Shown: piece by piece, positions 1 to 11,612 of the stretch
How positions within the stretch are numbered: position 1 is the stretch's first letter
How the letters are laid out: each line of letters opens with the position of its first letter
Origin: Didymodactylos carnosus
Lineage: Eukaryota; Rotifera; Eurotatoria; Philodinida; Philodinidae
Reading direction: 5' to 3'
Assembly: GCA_905250885.1 (NCBI GenBank)
Contig: CAJNOQ010000914.1
Location: 1-39,255, forward strand
DNA: 39,255 nt
Made by a program: the position numbers and the translations under genes
Notes under the pieces: model-generated
What the model was told of the DNA's origin: nothing
What the model saw: only the letters and a program-made list of their open reading frames with translations
Database searches by the model: none

Positions 1-188
1 TCAGACATCTTAAAAAATCAATAAATTTTCATAATAGCCACAAAACCAGATCAAAAACACAAAAAAAAATATATAAAAAATCATTATTTTAACACGGCGC
101 ACGAACTTTTTCCTCAACCTAATATATCGAAACAAAATAGTTCTATAAAATATATTCTATTTCTAAAGATTTCTGTTTTTACTCATAG

Positions 189-3100
189 GGTAATGGATCA
201 TCGTCATCGCAGCCGTCTGCTACGATGAGTGTTATCGACCGACAATGGGAACTTATCGATCCAACTCCAAAAATTCAAGAATTATTTGTACAATTTAACC
301 AGCAATTTTTCTATGATCAATTGGGAGCAGTTTATGTTGAATGGAGTAAAAGAATGACAAGGTATATACAGTTGAATGTTTGTGATAAATTAACGGATGG
401 CCCAAAGAGAATTATAGTGTTAGTATTTGAATGAAAAGATCCGACGCAAAGATTGACTTATCGGAAACCGGGCGAAAACAGCACGTAATTTCGGTCTTAT
501 CTACGCGTGATAACAAAGGAAATTTTTTTTTTTCTTCAAGTATTATCGATTCTACAATACAGACTAATCACTGACTAGAAATCAAAAAAAATTCAATCTG
601 AAATGATCAAGTTTGACTAGACTTGTTTTATCGAACGCTGCAAATTCCTGGTTAAAAGTTATCATTTTTAGAAAATTTTCAAGAAAAACTCGTTACACTT
701 ACGCCCTTCGTTCTAACTGTAAACAATTTTTAATCATAGGTGAAAGGTAGAGCTTTACAAGGCTTACACAACAGCTCCTTCAGCTTTCTTTCTCTCACAA
801 ACGTTTAGCAACTAGAACTTAAAAGGCGGTTGTTTAACTTATTTTTTCTGAATTTTCGTACTTCATACGATTCCTAATCTCATTTTCCACCTTCGAATTT
901 TGCAATAAAACAGTCATACATATTTTGCAGAGAATTGAACACGCTATACTTTGGTGAAAATATTTGCTCGATTAACTATAAGGAAGAGGCGAAAAATTGA
1001 AAATATTAGCACTATAATTCTTTTTGGACCGCCTGTTATAACTTAATCGTCTCAATAAAATGGGCATAAAGACTAAGTCCCAAGTGAGACTATATAGTTG
1101 TTCTTTGACACCTACTTGATAAGACTTGAGACTATTTTTGATGCTGTCCATCCTTTTTCAAGTGGATGACTAAAAAACGAATCTCTCGAAATCTTCTCTA
1201 ATCTTCATCGTGAACGAATTCAGACTCGGCAAGTTTATAAAGTCTTCTCAAGTTACTTATAGAAACAGATTTTAAGAGCTGCTGGACAAGTTTTCAATGA
1301 GCGATAAAAAAATTACTTGTCTGATTTTTTGCAGTCGTATAACTTAAAGTGTTTTTACGTAATATTTTTTATAGCTCATTAAAAACTTGTTCAGTAGTTC
1401 TTAAAATCTGTTTCTAGAGGTAAGTTGATAAAGCTTTATAAACTTGTCGAGTCTGAATTCGTTCATGATGGAGATTAGAGAAGATTTTCGAGAGATCCGT
1501 TTTTTAGTCATCCACTTGAAAAAGGATGGATAACATGTTGGTAATTAGCATCAAAAATAGCCTATTATCAAGGACAACCATATAATCTTACTTAGGAATG
1601 TTCCCTTGTGAGTATGTTTTTATTCTTATTTGAACATACTATTTTTTAGCTGTGCTGGTATATGTTACTATGAACGTCGTGGTCATCATTGTCGAATCGC
1701 GCTCAGCGAACCATTATTAAAACTGAGACCAAGAAAAGATTTAGTTCAAACATTATTGGTACAGAAATGCATTTATTGACAAGCAGTTGTTTATTTAATT
1801 GTCTCCTGTTGTTTTAGCATGAGATGATCCATGCATATTTATTTGTCACAAAAAATAATCGAGTAAGTTGTATAATGAATAGACGTATACTATTTTACTC
1901 TATTTTCTACTTGAAAATGCGTTTTTAACGAAAAATAATACATATGACCTACAATTTATTTTTTTCTCCAGGATCGTGATGGTCATGGTCCAGAATTTCT
2001 TAAACATATGTTACGCATTAATCAAACAACTGGTGCAAATATCACAGTAAATAAATGATATTCTTATCAAATATGTTCTATTTATTTTTCTTTTATTTAG
2101 GTTTATCATAATTTTATTGAAGAATTTCATCATTTACGTCAACATTGGTGGCGTTGTAATGGAAAATGTCAACAATGGGCACCTTATTTTGGTTATGTCA
2201 AACGGGCAATGAATCGTGCACCATCAAAAAATGATTTCTGGTTTGGTAAGTTCACGTTGTTATGCATTCGACACTTGACAGAATGTGTATTGTTATTTTT
2301 TTTCTTTATTTTAGCCACCCATCAAGAACGATGTGGAGGTGAATTTATCAAAGTTAAAGAGCCAGAGCCAAAAGAGAAAAGAAAAAATATGTCAACAATA
2401 GGTAATGTTAACATCTTTCCGTTTAATCCGAAAGAACTTATCAGTTTCTCTATTTTGAAAACATTTTGAAAGTTGATTTGGTTATATCTCATGAATACCT
2501 GTTTCTATTCTTCCATTCCTGAATCTTTCATCCCGTTTTCACGACATCGATATTTTTAAATAATATCGGATGCTTCAATAGGCGGGTAAATTAAAAGATC
2601 TTGTGATGGTATTTTCATTTTTTCATCTAGTACATCACACTGGTGAGAAGTGAACTAAACAAGAAACAGCCACGAAAGATGCGAATTTTTGGTTGTAAAA
2701 TCTTGTTAAATTTTTTACATCTAGTCTTTATATGTAATATACAGCGCTTCGCAAAACATGGACACCCCTGCAACTCATCAATCATGATAGACTTGAATGT
2801 GTACATACAAGAGAGGTTCCATACAATAGGTGATACCGGTTACCGAAATTAAAATATTTTACCGCAGTTGATCACTTTTGAAATTCACGCTTTCTGAGTG
2901 TCCACAATGTGACAAAGTGTCTGTTAGAATGGCTGGCATTTCGAAGTGTGTACACCTACTTCACAGTTCTCCTTGCGACAAAGTCAATTTGTAATTGAAA
3001 TTTGTCATGTTTAAGTTTAGATGAAAAGGTTAACCTCTTTGTTTCTCTTTTATTTCTATTTGTCGGGAATAAACTTTTCTCAATATTGCTTCGTACCGAC

Positions 3101-3613
3101 ATTATAAGTCAGCAATATTAACTGGTTTTTTAGTTGAAAACACTGTAGATAAGTTTACTTCATTCATATACAAACATACACATTCAAGTAAATAGTCTAG
3201 TTTCTTGCGATTGATGTTTATTATCGTTATTGTTTACTTCTACAAGTGCTGTTTTCTTCATTTTAATTAACATTTTTTTTTCTTTTTATTTAGATTCATC
3301 GTCAGCATCAAAGAAATTAAAACCTTTATTAGCTGGTCAACGTCGATTAGATAGTTTTATAATTAAACCAAAAGTCCAATGTCCTGTATGTGATCAATCG
3401 ATTGATGAACGAGAAAGTTCGGCCCATGTGAACCAATGTTTAAATGAGACAACACTCTCTAAAGGTGCAACATCATCACAAACTTCTATCACACAATCAC
3501 AGCCAACAATTGTCATTGATAAAAATTCGATTCAATGTGAATATTGTTCATCAACAATGATTAAACAAAATTTACAATTGCATTTACTAAGATGCAAAAA
3601 CAGACCTAGATAA
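189..3613 (+). CDS. SPRTN: SPRTN/Spartan-like DNA-dependent metalloprotease, 7 exons seen, 5' end probably missing
   Basis: The exons I infer are 189-361, 1650-1758, 1818-1862, 1972-2046, 2101-2245, 2315-2401 and 3294-3613, all with GT-AG junctions and one continuous frame. From the first ATG at 225 the product is 305 residues. The SprT-type protease domain comes first: WELIDPTP near residue 8, RPRKDL near 71, the zinc/catalytic HEMIH at 83-87, a third histidine at 102 in DRDGHGPEF, then HWWRCNG and ERCGG. A PIP-box-like QRRLDSFI (215-222) follows, then two C-x2-C...H-x3-C fingers (C229/C232/H244/C248 and C281/C284/H296/C300). The first resembles the UBZ4 ubiquitin-binding finger of this family. 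In known family members the enzyme is nuclear and cleaves DNA-protein crosslinks at replication forks. An acceptor-like tract ends at 188 and the frame stays open from 189, so an upstream exon with the usual N-terminal helix probably lies outside the window. The protein is shorter than the vertebrate one and lacks much of its linker. Family assignment is very secure; the 5' end is not. Confidence 0.93.
362..1649 (+). other. SPRTN intron 1 (1.29 kb), hosting a foldback element
   Basis: The donor is GTATAT after the codon fragment AG, and the acceptor TTTTTTAG leads into C-TGT-GCT, which gives the conserved Cys-Ala-Gly-Ile-Cys stretch. It is far longer than the next four introns (54-109 bp), and about 520 bp of it is the inverted-repeat element at 1079-1596. 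No exon-like open stretch is apparent in the remainder. Confidence 0.8.
1079..1596. mobile_element. Foldback/MITE-like element in SPRTN intron 1
   Basis: The left arm (about 1079-1318) is the imperfect reverse complement of the right arm (about 1357-1596), with roughly 40 bp of A+T-rich loop between. Matching landmarks are AAGTGGATGAC at 1158-1168 against GTCATCCACTT on the right, and AACAGATTTTAAGA on the left against TCTTAAAATCTGTT on the right. The arms differ by scattered substitutions and small indels, so it is not brand new. No open frame of note lies inside, which makes it a non-autonomous DNA element or foldback. I could not fix a target-site duplication. Confidence 0.8.
2402..3293 (+). 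other. SPRTN intron 6 (892 bp)
   Basis: It begins GTAATG after the codon fragment G and ends in a long pyrimidine tract, TTTTTCTTTTTATTTAG. It separates the protease half from the C-terminal PIP-box/zinc-finger exon. I see no coding exon inside and no clear repeat. Human SPRTN has a much longer linker at this place, so a skipped or alternative exon cannot be excluded. Confidence 0.65.
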
Positions 3614-3725
3614 AACTGATGTTATTGTTCTCTAGAAATGTTAAGATTGTTATTTTTTATAGATGATTTTTTCTTCTATGCCATGTCTGTATCTAATCTA
3701 GTCATTTATTGTCAAGTAGCGAAAA

Positions 3726-3731
3726 AATAAA
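3726..3731 (+). terminator. Polyadenylation signal AATAAA downstream of SPRTN
   Basis: A perfect AATAAA lies 113 bp after the SPRTN stop codon (3611-3613), on the same strand and followed by T-rich sequence. The distance is ordinary for a compact invertebrate 3' UTR. Confidence 0.6.
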
Positions 3732-3739
3732 CGTTAATC

Positions 3740-5467
3740 TTTTATGTACATTTTTTTGACTATAATCTATTTTTTTAAAAGATATTCGACAGATGTCGGT
3801 TTTCATGAAATGAAAACATTGACTGCTTCAATGACATTCAAATGTGTATGTATCAATCTACTATTTGGAGACTCAAGTTAGTATCCGAATTGATCTAAAA
3901 GAGTGGTCAGAAACAGAATCGGAAAGAATAACACGACGTTGAACAATAGAGTTAGAAAAAAAATGAGTTTCTGTGAGTCTGGTATTGATGTTCCTACACG
4001 TGATATGGCTGCTTATGAATGAGAAGTTCCTTGAATTGTTGATACTTATACTTCTATGACGAGAAACAACCAAACTTTTCGTGTTTATTTTACTCTAAGT
4101 GGTGATTTTCTACTTTTAAAGTAGACTGGCAAAGGATACATGTCTATCAGTGTGCTACAGAAAAATCAATGGGTAGTAATGATAATTATCGGCGTACATG
4201 AGCTATGGGATGTGGTTTGTATCATCGGTTGATAATTCGTGAATAAAGTGTCTTATATGTAAGAACAAGCTAGCCGTGGGCAAAATTGCGAATTTTCCCG
4301 CGTAAACATTCATAAAAGAACAATATTTATGCATCACTGTAAAAATCCGTTGTTTCGCTATGGATTTTTTTCGGGTAATTTTTATGGACGTCTAGACATA
4401 AAATATCACAAAAAAAACCAGAAGAAAAACATTGTTAACTGAGAAAATTGAATCGACAAATTGGTATGCAAAACTAGATTGCAGTTACGGCGGAATTACG
4501 CGCGAAGTATCTTAAAATTACGCATAAAACCAGTCTCTTTTTTTCGATCCAAAAGAATTAGAAGATCATCAACTCGGTAATAGAGCGATAAAGGTCTCCT
4601 CTAGTGCTATTTTCAAATTTTTTTGTCCCATTTTTAAAATTTCAATAAAAACTTCGGTTTTTGATACGAAAAGTTGATTCTGGCATAATTCAATAGAGAA
4701 CATAAATGGAAGATTTAATTTAATCTTATTTATTTAAGTGAAGACAATCGATTTCTCGTTATAATCGATACTATGAAACAAAAAGAAAAACTAAATCACT
4801 GACTTATGAAAGAACAATAAGAAAAGACAGGAAAAAAACGTGGGGAGGGTAAATGGATAGCTACATATTTGGTGAAAAATCTGAAGATAAAAAACAGAAA
4901 AAGAAAAGGTGAATGGAGAACGGAGATAAGCAGAACAGGTAGTTTAGTAAGAATGAAATTGTTGTTTCTTTTTCCAACTTTTATTATCATTCAAATATTC
5001 CCCTTTTTGTTCAAGTTGGCGGTGATAGCATCGTAATGACGTCAAGCCGCATCAGATCCTTAACATAGAAGTTAGATCCAACATTCAAAGTTCAATAAAG
5101 CTTACTCCTCTCTACATGATAGTTCGAACATTCCAATAGAAAATGTTTAGTCGTTCCCACTTCAATCACATTCACACGAGAGCCCAACAACAATAACAGA
5201 ACCTTCGTAGCATCGAGAGCCTAAAGTGAAATTCTGGTCTACTCTTAAGAGGGTCTCCCTATTCAGAAAGCTATTTTTCAAAGATTACATTAAAGAATAA
5301 AAAGCTCAACCGATTCATTTCTATATTCATGTAAAATGTGATTTATTTTGTATAAGCTTACCTTTCAGACGGTGTTTAGATGAAAAGCAATAACGATATG
5401 GAACAAAGCTGAAGTCTGGGCTTCTGTAACCAGGTTTTGGGGAAAAGTGCAAAAGTTTGTATTAGTT
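3740..5467. other. Intergenic sequence, no supported gene
   Basis: This is A+T-rich sequence between SPRTN and a short repeat. Open frames in it are short and lack recognisable motifs. The stretch 3964-4130 reads in a protein-like way on the plus strand but is cut by two TGA codons, so at most it is a relic. I see no RNA gene or strong repeat structure. Confidence 0.5.
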
Positions 5468-5560
5468 TAACCTAGGTTAGGTTAGGTTTAGATTACGAGT
5501 TTCGTAGGTTAGGTTAGGTTTAGGTTGTGAAAATTTTTATAGGTTAGGTTATAGGTTGTT
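5468..5560. repeat. Degenerate AGGTT (TTAGG-type) repeat patch
   Basis: Clusters of AGGTTAGGTTAGGTT occur at about 5473-5490, 5506-5526 and 5540-5558, separated by short unrelated sequence. The unit equals the arthropod telomere pentamer (TTAGG), but the array is short, broken and internal, so it is an interstitial simple repeat and does not mark a chromosome end. Confidence 0.7.
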
Positions 5561-6791
5561 AAAAAGTCGTAACCTGCAGGACTCTAATTCACACAAATCT
5601 TAACTTCGTTAAGGTTCTGTTATACAGTTTGCTATTAAACAGGAGAAAATCAACAGTGAATTGCACATACAACTTTTCAATAGTTTGTAAATTTTTTTCG
5701 GAAAATTTTCATCGTTCCCGAATGAAATCTGATAATTTTTCCACTCCTGATGGACAGTGCCGTATCCAAAGGGAGGGTATAAGGGGGTGTACGCCCCTCT
5801 TGCTTGACGAAAAAAAATTTTCTCTTTAACAATCTCTTTTCTCCTAAGACTTTCGTCTGAACTCTTACCCAGATTTGGTTACCAATCTAATCAAAACTTA
5901 ACAACAACATGCTTTTTTCCACTTTATCTCCCAAAATAGTTGAGAGCTTTTCTTCAATGAGAAAAAAGCTCAAATTGATATCAACATTATCATTTAGCTA
6001 TTGTGTTGAAATTATGATGATAGATGATGTTGTGTTCTATGGTTTTCTCTCAAATAAATTTACACCCTTCCTGCTTTTTTCTCTCACCACGCAACTGCCG
6101 ATGGAATTTCAGAGCTAAAAATATTTTAGAAAAATTGATCGCTTGGGAATTAAGTAACACAAAGGAAGAAAAGTTTACGAGAAAAGTGAAAAATTGATGC
6201 TCTTTTTATAACTTTCTCGAATCAATAACATTCGATTGAGTTAAAGGGCAAAATGAAGCATAAAAGTTTTAGGACTTTTGCGACCATTTTTTTTTAACGA
6301 TTTTAGATATTTCATAAACAAAAATAGATAAAACCACAACTTTTCTCGAATTATAGCTTCTTCGACCGTTGATCATTCGGATTTTGAAGTCAAGAAGGAC
6401 TTGGATAGAAAATTGTATTTGATCCTTGTGTATACGTTTGACACACGGTTAAGTATGCGTGGTGACGGAATACTTCAATCGTGTCATAGTTTGCGTGCGA
6501 GACCAAAATAACATATCATGTGCTACTATTATTAGTTTAAAAGAAATTAGAGCTTGAAAATATATCTACACTTTGTAAAATGTGAAATCTAAACAACTGT
6601 TCGAAAACAATTTGTTCTACTTGAATTTCTTAAGAGCCCGCCTCAGAAAAAAAATTTTTTGTCTTACATCCGAGTTTAATGGCGCTTTCAGCAAATATTT
6701 GCCATATCAAAGTGTTATTATGAAATTTTTTTCCTCGCTATCTCTTACCGTTCCGGGGTTTTCCAGAATCCACGGTCACAAAACCATCCAC
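5561..6791. other. Intergenic sequence, no supported gene
   Basis: Only short open frames occur, none with recognisable motifs. A small G+C-richer patch at about 5755-5800 (AGGGAGGGTATAAGGGGGTG and flanks) stands out against the background and looks like a transposon fragment. I could not name a family for it. Confidence 0.45.
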
Positions 6792-7067
6792 CACTGTGGG
6801 ATACTTATTTTAAATATACTTCAAGCAAGAGATCTCGGGTCGATTTTATTTTAAACTAGACACCTAATTGCGTGGGCCGATGCGATCAGATTTTTGATCT
6901 AGGTCTTTGTTCCTTTTCTAGAGATCCAAGATCCTTGGTTTTCTAGTAAACTAAGCCATAATTCAAAAATCGGCTCCCATCAGGCCACGCAGTTAGATGT
7001 CTAGTTTAAAATAAAACCAACCCGAAATCTCTAGCTTGAAGTATATTTAAAAAAGTGTCCCACACTG
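6792..7067. mobile_element. Foldback/MITE-like element
   Basis: The left arm (about 6792-6902) and right arm (about 6957-7067) are reverse complements with scattered mismatches. Examples are CACTGTGGG against CCCACACTG at the outer ends, and TTTTATTTTAAACTAGACA against TGTCTAGTTTAAAATAAAA in the middle. The loop is about 55 bp. There is no coding capacity. It looks like a non-autonomous inverted-repeat transposon. The sequence just beyond (7068-7240) is also somewhat distinct and may belong to a larger element. Confidence 0.8.
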
Positions 7068-9195
7068 GGCATGTTCGAACAAAAAACGTGTTTTGAGAAA
7101 AAACACGTGTGCATTGGTTGGTCTATTTTAGGACATATACGAAAATGCTTGTAACTTTTGAACGCAAGATCACATCGAGTTGTGCAACGTCTTATTTTGA
7201 TCAGAAAAGTCTGCTCTACAAATCTACGTGTTTAAAAAAAAATTAACTTGTGTAAGTCTCCAGAAAAAAATTATTATTTGAAGGCCCTGATAAACAAGGC
7301 TTCTAGAAAACTTCCTCGAAAACCACGAAAAACCAGTTCTAGGCCCGAGAGCAATACAGATTCTGAAAGTAGGTACTTCAGGCTATCTTTCTATGTGCTT
7401 GTCTCCAAACTGATGTTTTTGGTACAAAATCATCATTTCTGAGAGGGAGTCCCTTAATTATCCTGTAAAATTGAACTTATTACGTTAATAATTTTTTGTT
7501 CGTTACATTTTGAAAAGATAACGAATTCATTTGCAATACTTGAAGAAGAAGAAAAAAATATAATAAAGAATGTTTAATAATAAGAGTTTTGTTTGTTTTT
7601 CTCTTTAATGTTCGAATAGACACTTGCCTAAACTTGTGCATATTTTTTCATTTTCATGTTGAATGATCAGCTACTAGTTATCGTTGGTTACTCGTTCAAA
7701 ATGACATATTAATCTAAAATATAATTTTCATTATATATAGAAATTGATACAGTTGTAATTAAACATCATTTTTCTAATATGTTCTTATACAGAAATATAT
7801 TTTCTGATTATACGAAGACAAATTAGTATTTTTATCAGCATTGAATGATGTGCTGATTTCCAACTGTGTGAATAATAAACAATTTTCTATAATTAAATCA
7901 GTTAAATGAAACTAATTTCAATCTCAATCAACGACATGTCTTTGGAAATGTTCTTTTTCAAAATGATATTTTTGTAACAAAATGTTTGATAATCAACCAT
8001 ATTGCTGTTGATTTTCTTTTCACTTTTCTTATTATATTAGAATGGTTTAGTTAGAGAAATGACTTTATAATGAGTTAACTATACACGTGGTTTACATCAT
8101 CATGATGATGATATAAAAATTGAAACTCGGAATTTCTGTCAACAATAACAAATATTTCCATGAAAAAAAGTAGTTAATGATGATAATGTGCAATCAATTA
8201 CAAAAATATCATTTATCATCATTTAGTTTGTTCACATAAGATTAATAAAACGAGAACTATTGAAAAATTAGAATAATAAATCTCTGGTATGGAAAAGTAA
8301 AAAACATGAGAGAAAAATAAAGTCGATTTTTACTTTAAAAAGATAGATTTTTTATCAAATTGAAATTTATTTTATATAAGAAAAACTACCACTTTCTTTC
8401 CAAAATTCTTTCTCACCTGAGTCACTCAATGAATCTCGTCCAGTGAACGAGTCACTTGACTAAAAAGTTAACTCACGTCGAAACAACGAATCTCAGGCGG
8501 AAGCGGCTGCACGTATCTAGAAAAGAAAGAAATTAGTTTAAGGGAAAGAGGTGTGTCTGTTTAAATTTTCACGTTTTATATACCTACAGGCGCAAAGCAA
8601 AACGATGAATATGTTGTATATTCTCCCTAAGAAATCCCTAGAGAGCACCAGTGAATGAATCACCAGGGACTTCGTTATTTCTTCCCATCCCCTGAAAATC
8701 AGAGATTTTACAGGGAATCCCTGAGGGGATTTCATGTTTTTTCGGGAATTACCGGGGACTTCATCAGAAAAAGTGGACTAGGGTATCAAAAAATATCTTC
8801 TGTGTGATTATTAATTGAAATAGAAACTAGTCGCGAATGATTTTATTGTATTTGGATCTGGAGTTCATAATCATGATCAACGCAGCAACATAAATTGTTT
8901 AAAACCATCTGTACTTAATGTTATTTGAAAAGTATTCCCTAATGGCATGACGGTTTGAGCAAGCTTGGCGGAGTGACGCTTTTTCCACCTGATTAGAACT
9001 TTTGACTCTCTGAAAGTAAAATAGATAATGATTTGATTCTTGCGACATTTTTTGCGTTTCTGCCTTCCGAATCTACGATAAAAAAAGCCAACTTGTGAAC
9101 GCTTCTCGTTCACTTTTTGCACAGAACTAACATTAAACTTGTTTCAAACTAATAAGCTCTTCTTCTATTTATCTTTGTATAGAAGAAGAGAGCCG
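7068..9195. other. Intergenic sequence, no supported gene
   Basis: The stretch is largely A+T-rich. A hairpin at about 7085-7110 pairs AAACGTGTTTT with AAAACACGT. A G+C-richer island at about 8630-8775 carries near-repeats of GGGACTTC and GGGATTTC and could be an old transposon fragment. The open frame at 8877-9122 on the minus strand has no recognisable motif. Confidence 0.45.
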
Positions 9196-9411
9196 CATTT
9201 TGTACAGAAATGTTTACACTTTCAGCCAATATATTTTAAAGTATATCACAGGCCTCCGTTATCAATTAATTTAGCAAATATAATGATCGGGATCATATTG
9301 CCGAACCAATCTGGTCCCGGTCATTATATTTGCTAAATTAATTGATAACGGAGGCCTGTGATATACTTTAAAATATATTGGCTGAAAGAGCAAACATTTC
9401 TGTACAAAATG
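9196..9411. mobile_element. Near-perfect 216-bp hairpin (foldback/MITE)
   Basis: Two arms of 104 bp (9196-9299 and 9308-9411) pair without any indel and with only a handful of mismatches around an 8-base loop (GCCGAACC). The outer end is CATTTTGTACAGAAATG and its reverse complement. The tight match indicates either recent insertion or ongoing homogenisation. The open frames at 9139-9336 and 9271-9501 share almost the same peptide only because each reads through one arm, so neither is a gene. Confidence 0.88.
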
Positions 9412-11218
9412 TGTGGTTAAATAATAGTTTAGCACTAAAGATAATGGAATAGAACGCAAATCTTTTACCGGGATCAGAAAAAGTTTGGTTCCGGTGTTCA
9501 TCTCTAATTAGAAGACCTATCTGTTGCTAAAATAATATCACACAGAATTATTCCGCTATCGAGAAAACCGTAAAGTAATTTCGTCAAATCTTCCTAAAAT
9601 TATTTACAAAAACTTTTTTGTGAAAAATTTGTGTTATTATTAGAACAATGTTCCGGACGTGACACATTCAAAAAAGTAATGTAATTTGTAGAGAATTCAA
9701 CTCTCTACCCAATGGACTTCCTTTTACTCTAAAATTTCTAGAGTCACAATTTTTATTATTTTTCAATAGTCAAATTTTGTTTGAACTAATTTTCTAGTAG
9801 TCAGAGTCAAAAGAGTGAGACAATTTTACGATTGGTCAGTACTCGTCAAAATGGCAGTAGTCATATTACTATATTTCACAAAAATTCGTAACACTTTAAC
9901 GGATAATGATGTAATATATTGTTTTTTCCAAAGTGACATGTTCATTAGTCTTACAAACACATTAATAGATGTATGTATTTGTCTCATTCTATATATGTAT
10001 TCTCATCATGTTCTCTTTTGATTATTGACGAGTTAGATTAGGATGATTCATTTTAAATTTCATAATTTTGTTGTTTTTCTCATCAAGTGCTTTAAAAAAC
10101 AAAAACACTCTGTTTTACTTGAGCCATATGAGAGCACTTAAAAACTAGTGGTTATTCGTTCTCTTTCAGGCGTCTGATCGACTTATATATATATATATAT
10201 ATACTTTGCCTAATGATTATTTAAACAGAAAAAAAAAACGAAAAGTGAATAGAAACAATAATTGAGCTAAAGATAAAACAAAAAAGAAAACTTTATATTA
10301 TGTTTTATATCGATATGTGACAATAAGAAAAGTCTCTACAAAATGTTATCCATAAAATATCTCCAGGATACAATTATTAACTAATGAAAAAAAGAGAAAG
10401 TAAAAAAACAAGACGATTGTTTTTGTTTATATAAATGAATGCAATTACCTGATGACAAAGAAAGTTAGTTGATTCTTCGTAGTAATTTCATGATTTGTGT
10501 ACTTTTCTCTCTTTTCGGTTGTATGATTAGTTCCAATTAAAATATGGTTGATTCTAATAGTTATTCTTTAACGTGCTGAGAAGTAATCATCTATAAGTTT
10601 TTTTATTCTCTCCTTCTCTCTCTTTTTCAATGATTTCCTTCCTTATTTGATGCCTGTCGTTCAAGTCACTTGTCAGAATAAATCAATAGACAATGTCATA
10701 ATTATCAACCATTTGTTTTAACTATATTTCATGTGAAAATTTGAACATCATCAAAAAAATATTTTTAATGCTGTCGTTTTGAGAGAGAGAGAGAGAGAGA
10801 GAGAGTGAATGAGAAGGCAGGTGGAAGGCGTTGCTCGTTAAGTTGTTGCATCCGCGAAACGCTTTTTCAAGACGGAAACAACAACTAGAAAATAATAAAT
10901 ATTTTTCGTATGAGATACATACACAAATGATAATAATGATGATAGACTCAATTTCATGCTATAGAGGAAACAGCTGCACAAAAAATACATCGATGTTCAT
11001 TGATTGAAGACCAATATAGGATAATTGCAGTTTAATATGTAAAACTAAATTTTCATTTCAAAATTAAAATCTTGGATATAAATTGGCTCGACAACTATGC
11101 AAAAAAAAATGTCAAAAAAATGATATGTATACTGAATGTATTGGAATTTCGATTCGAAAAATGGTAGAGATTTATGAATCTAATTAGCTAATTGAATGCC
11201 ATCGATTAATTCAACTAC
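9412..11218. other. Intergenic sequence with microsatellites
   Basis: There is no gene I can support. Simple repeats are (TA)n at 10184-10203 and (GA)n at 10781-10805. The remainder is A+T-rich with short random open frames. Confidence 0.5.
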
Positions 11219-11612
11219 ATATGGGCAACTCCAGCATCATGGACGTGACATTCGTACACCTTTGTACCGCTATAGATCTTTAACTAGAACAGCTCTAAAG
11301 TTCCTATTATCATCACATATTAGTAACTAGTTACTGAATATACGGTGAAAAACTGAAAGTTATAAGTACTTGTTAAGGTTACTTTTAGGACTAGTAATGA
11401 CTGGAACAGCTTGTGTTTTTTTGGCACGTCTGTGACAGTGTAGTTTTTTATATGAAAAATAGCCTTAACAAGCATTTATAACTTTCAAAATTTTCACAGT
11501 ATGTTCAGTAACTAGTTACCAATATATGATGGCAATAGGGACTGTAGAGCTGTTTTAGTACTATAGTGCCGCAAAGGTGTGCGAATGTTACGTCTGTGAC
11601 GATACCCATGGG
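11219..11612. mobile_element. Foldback/MITE-like element
   Basis: The left arm from about 11243 to 11390 is reverse-complementary to about 11447-11594. Landmarks are ACATTCGTACACCTTTG against CAAAGGTGTGCGAATGT, AACAGCTCT against AGAGCTGTT, and the shared palindromic core TAGTAACTAGTTACTGAA. Weaker similarity continues outward on both sides to about 11219 and 11612. The inside has no coding potential. Divergence between the arms is moderate. Confidence 0.75.

Noticed and set aside
193-228. Upstream ORF whose stop overlaps the SPRTN start (ATGA)
   Set aside because: The stretch is better explained as in-frame coding sequence after a splice acceptor at 188, so the ATG at 225 may not be the true start and the upstream ORF is probably meaningless.
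3873-4130. Possible gene on either strand
   Set aside because: The plus reading has two in-frame TGA codons, and the minus reading lacks motifs or splice sites.
5629-5829. Open frame containing RIQREGIRGCTPL
   Set aside because: It lies in a G-rich patch that looks like a repeat fragment. There is no longer conserved reading.
9139-9501. Two overlapping open frames on opposite strands with nearly the same peptide
   Set aside because: Both arise because the 216-bp hairpin reads alike on both strands. There is no independent evidence of coding.
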